A stretch of 13,989 bases of DNA from Methanomethylicus sp964513415 (lineage in GTDB: Archaea > Thermoproteota > Methanomethylicia > Methanomethylicales > Methanomethylicaceae), in contig CAZEMX010000040.1 in assembly GCA_964513415.1 (NCBI GenBank), forward strand, positions 1 through 13,989. Reading direction: 5' to 3'. Of this stretch, positions 13,794 through 13,989 are shown one piece after another; the stretch's first letter is position 1, and each line of letters begins with the position of its first letter. A model generated the notes under the pieces. It worked only from the letters and a program-made list of their open reading frames with translations. It was not told the origin of the DNA and did no database searches. The translations under genes were made by a program, and so were the position numbers.

Positions 13794-13989
13794 ATGAGAC
13801 GAATAGATGACTTCCTCGATGACCATCAAAGGTTGGACAATTTCATTACGGATCATTATCTGTTGTGCGATCTGATCCTCGTTGTCGTCTGTATAATGAC
13901 AACCATAGGAGTGATCTTTGCCATGAGTCAACGAATGATTGACCAAGAGCCGATAACCCAACGTCAAGATATGATCAGTGATCCAGTTC
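13794..13989 (+). CDS. Small membrane protein, 3' end cut by the window
   Basis: An open frame from ATG 13794 runs off the window after 65 codons. SD AGGAG (13783-13787) lies six bases upstream. The N-terminus is charged and helical (MRRIDDFLDDHQRLDNFITDHY). A single transmembrane segment follows (about residues 23-44, LLCDLILVVVCIMTTIGVIF), then a polar part (SQRMIDQEPITQRQDMISD). The family is not recognised. It is the second small membrane gene in a row after a secreted protein, so a lysis or envelope module is possible. A small holin-like protein cannot be excluded, but the size beyond the window is unknown. Confidence 0.65.
   Translation, partial: MRRIDDFLDDHQRLDNFITDHYLLCDLILVVVCIMTTIGVIFAMSQRMIDQEPITQRQDMISDPV

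Overview
The window looks like part of the genome of a tailed double-stranded DNA phage, or a prophage. All supported genes are on the + strand, packed almost end to end. Recognisable morphogenesis proteins (tail hub, tail tip, terminase large subunit, portal, MuF-like head protein) form one block. Moderate GC, strong Shine-Dalgarno (SD) sequences and a classical Sec signal peptide fit a bacterial host, probably Gram-negative. No host can be named from the sequence alone.

Layout. Positions 1-500 hold the 3' part of a DUF5131 (phage Gp37/Gp68 family) gene, closed by a rho-independent terminator. Two small unknown genes follow (551-766, 782-1237). The 165-base gap at 1238-1402 carries a perfect 26-bp palindrome, a second 10-bp stem-loop and a repeated 'CTATATC...GGGGA...AAGGA' motif. 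It appears to be the leader of the structural operon. From 1403 the genes are tightly coupled: tail hub/assembly protein (BR0599/DUF2163 type, with a cysteine set like that of lambda gpL), a 1463-residue J-like tail tip protein, TerL, a T4 gp20-like portal, a MuF-like minor head protein and a GT-B-type glycosyltransferase. After 12631 the content changes. There is a protein with a Sec signal peptide and a tail-fibre-like motif, a single-pass membrane protein with an acidic tail, and the start of another small membrane protein cut by the window end.

How it fits together. TerL would pump DNA through the portal into a capsid whose major proteins lie outside the window. The MuF-like protein would sit at or near the portal. 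The hub and tip would form the distal end of a probably siphovirus-type tail. The order is unusual, because the tail tip gene runs directly into TerL and no small terminase, capsid, protease, tape-measure or NlpC/P60 peptidase gene is seen. The best leads are a predicted beta-propeller-like insertion within the tail tip protein, the glycosyltransferase embedded in the head operon, and the envelope-directed genes behind it with ribosome sites in stem-loops. I see no tRNA, CRISPR array, integrase, attachment site or insertion sequence.
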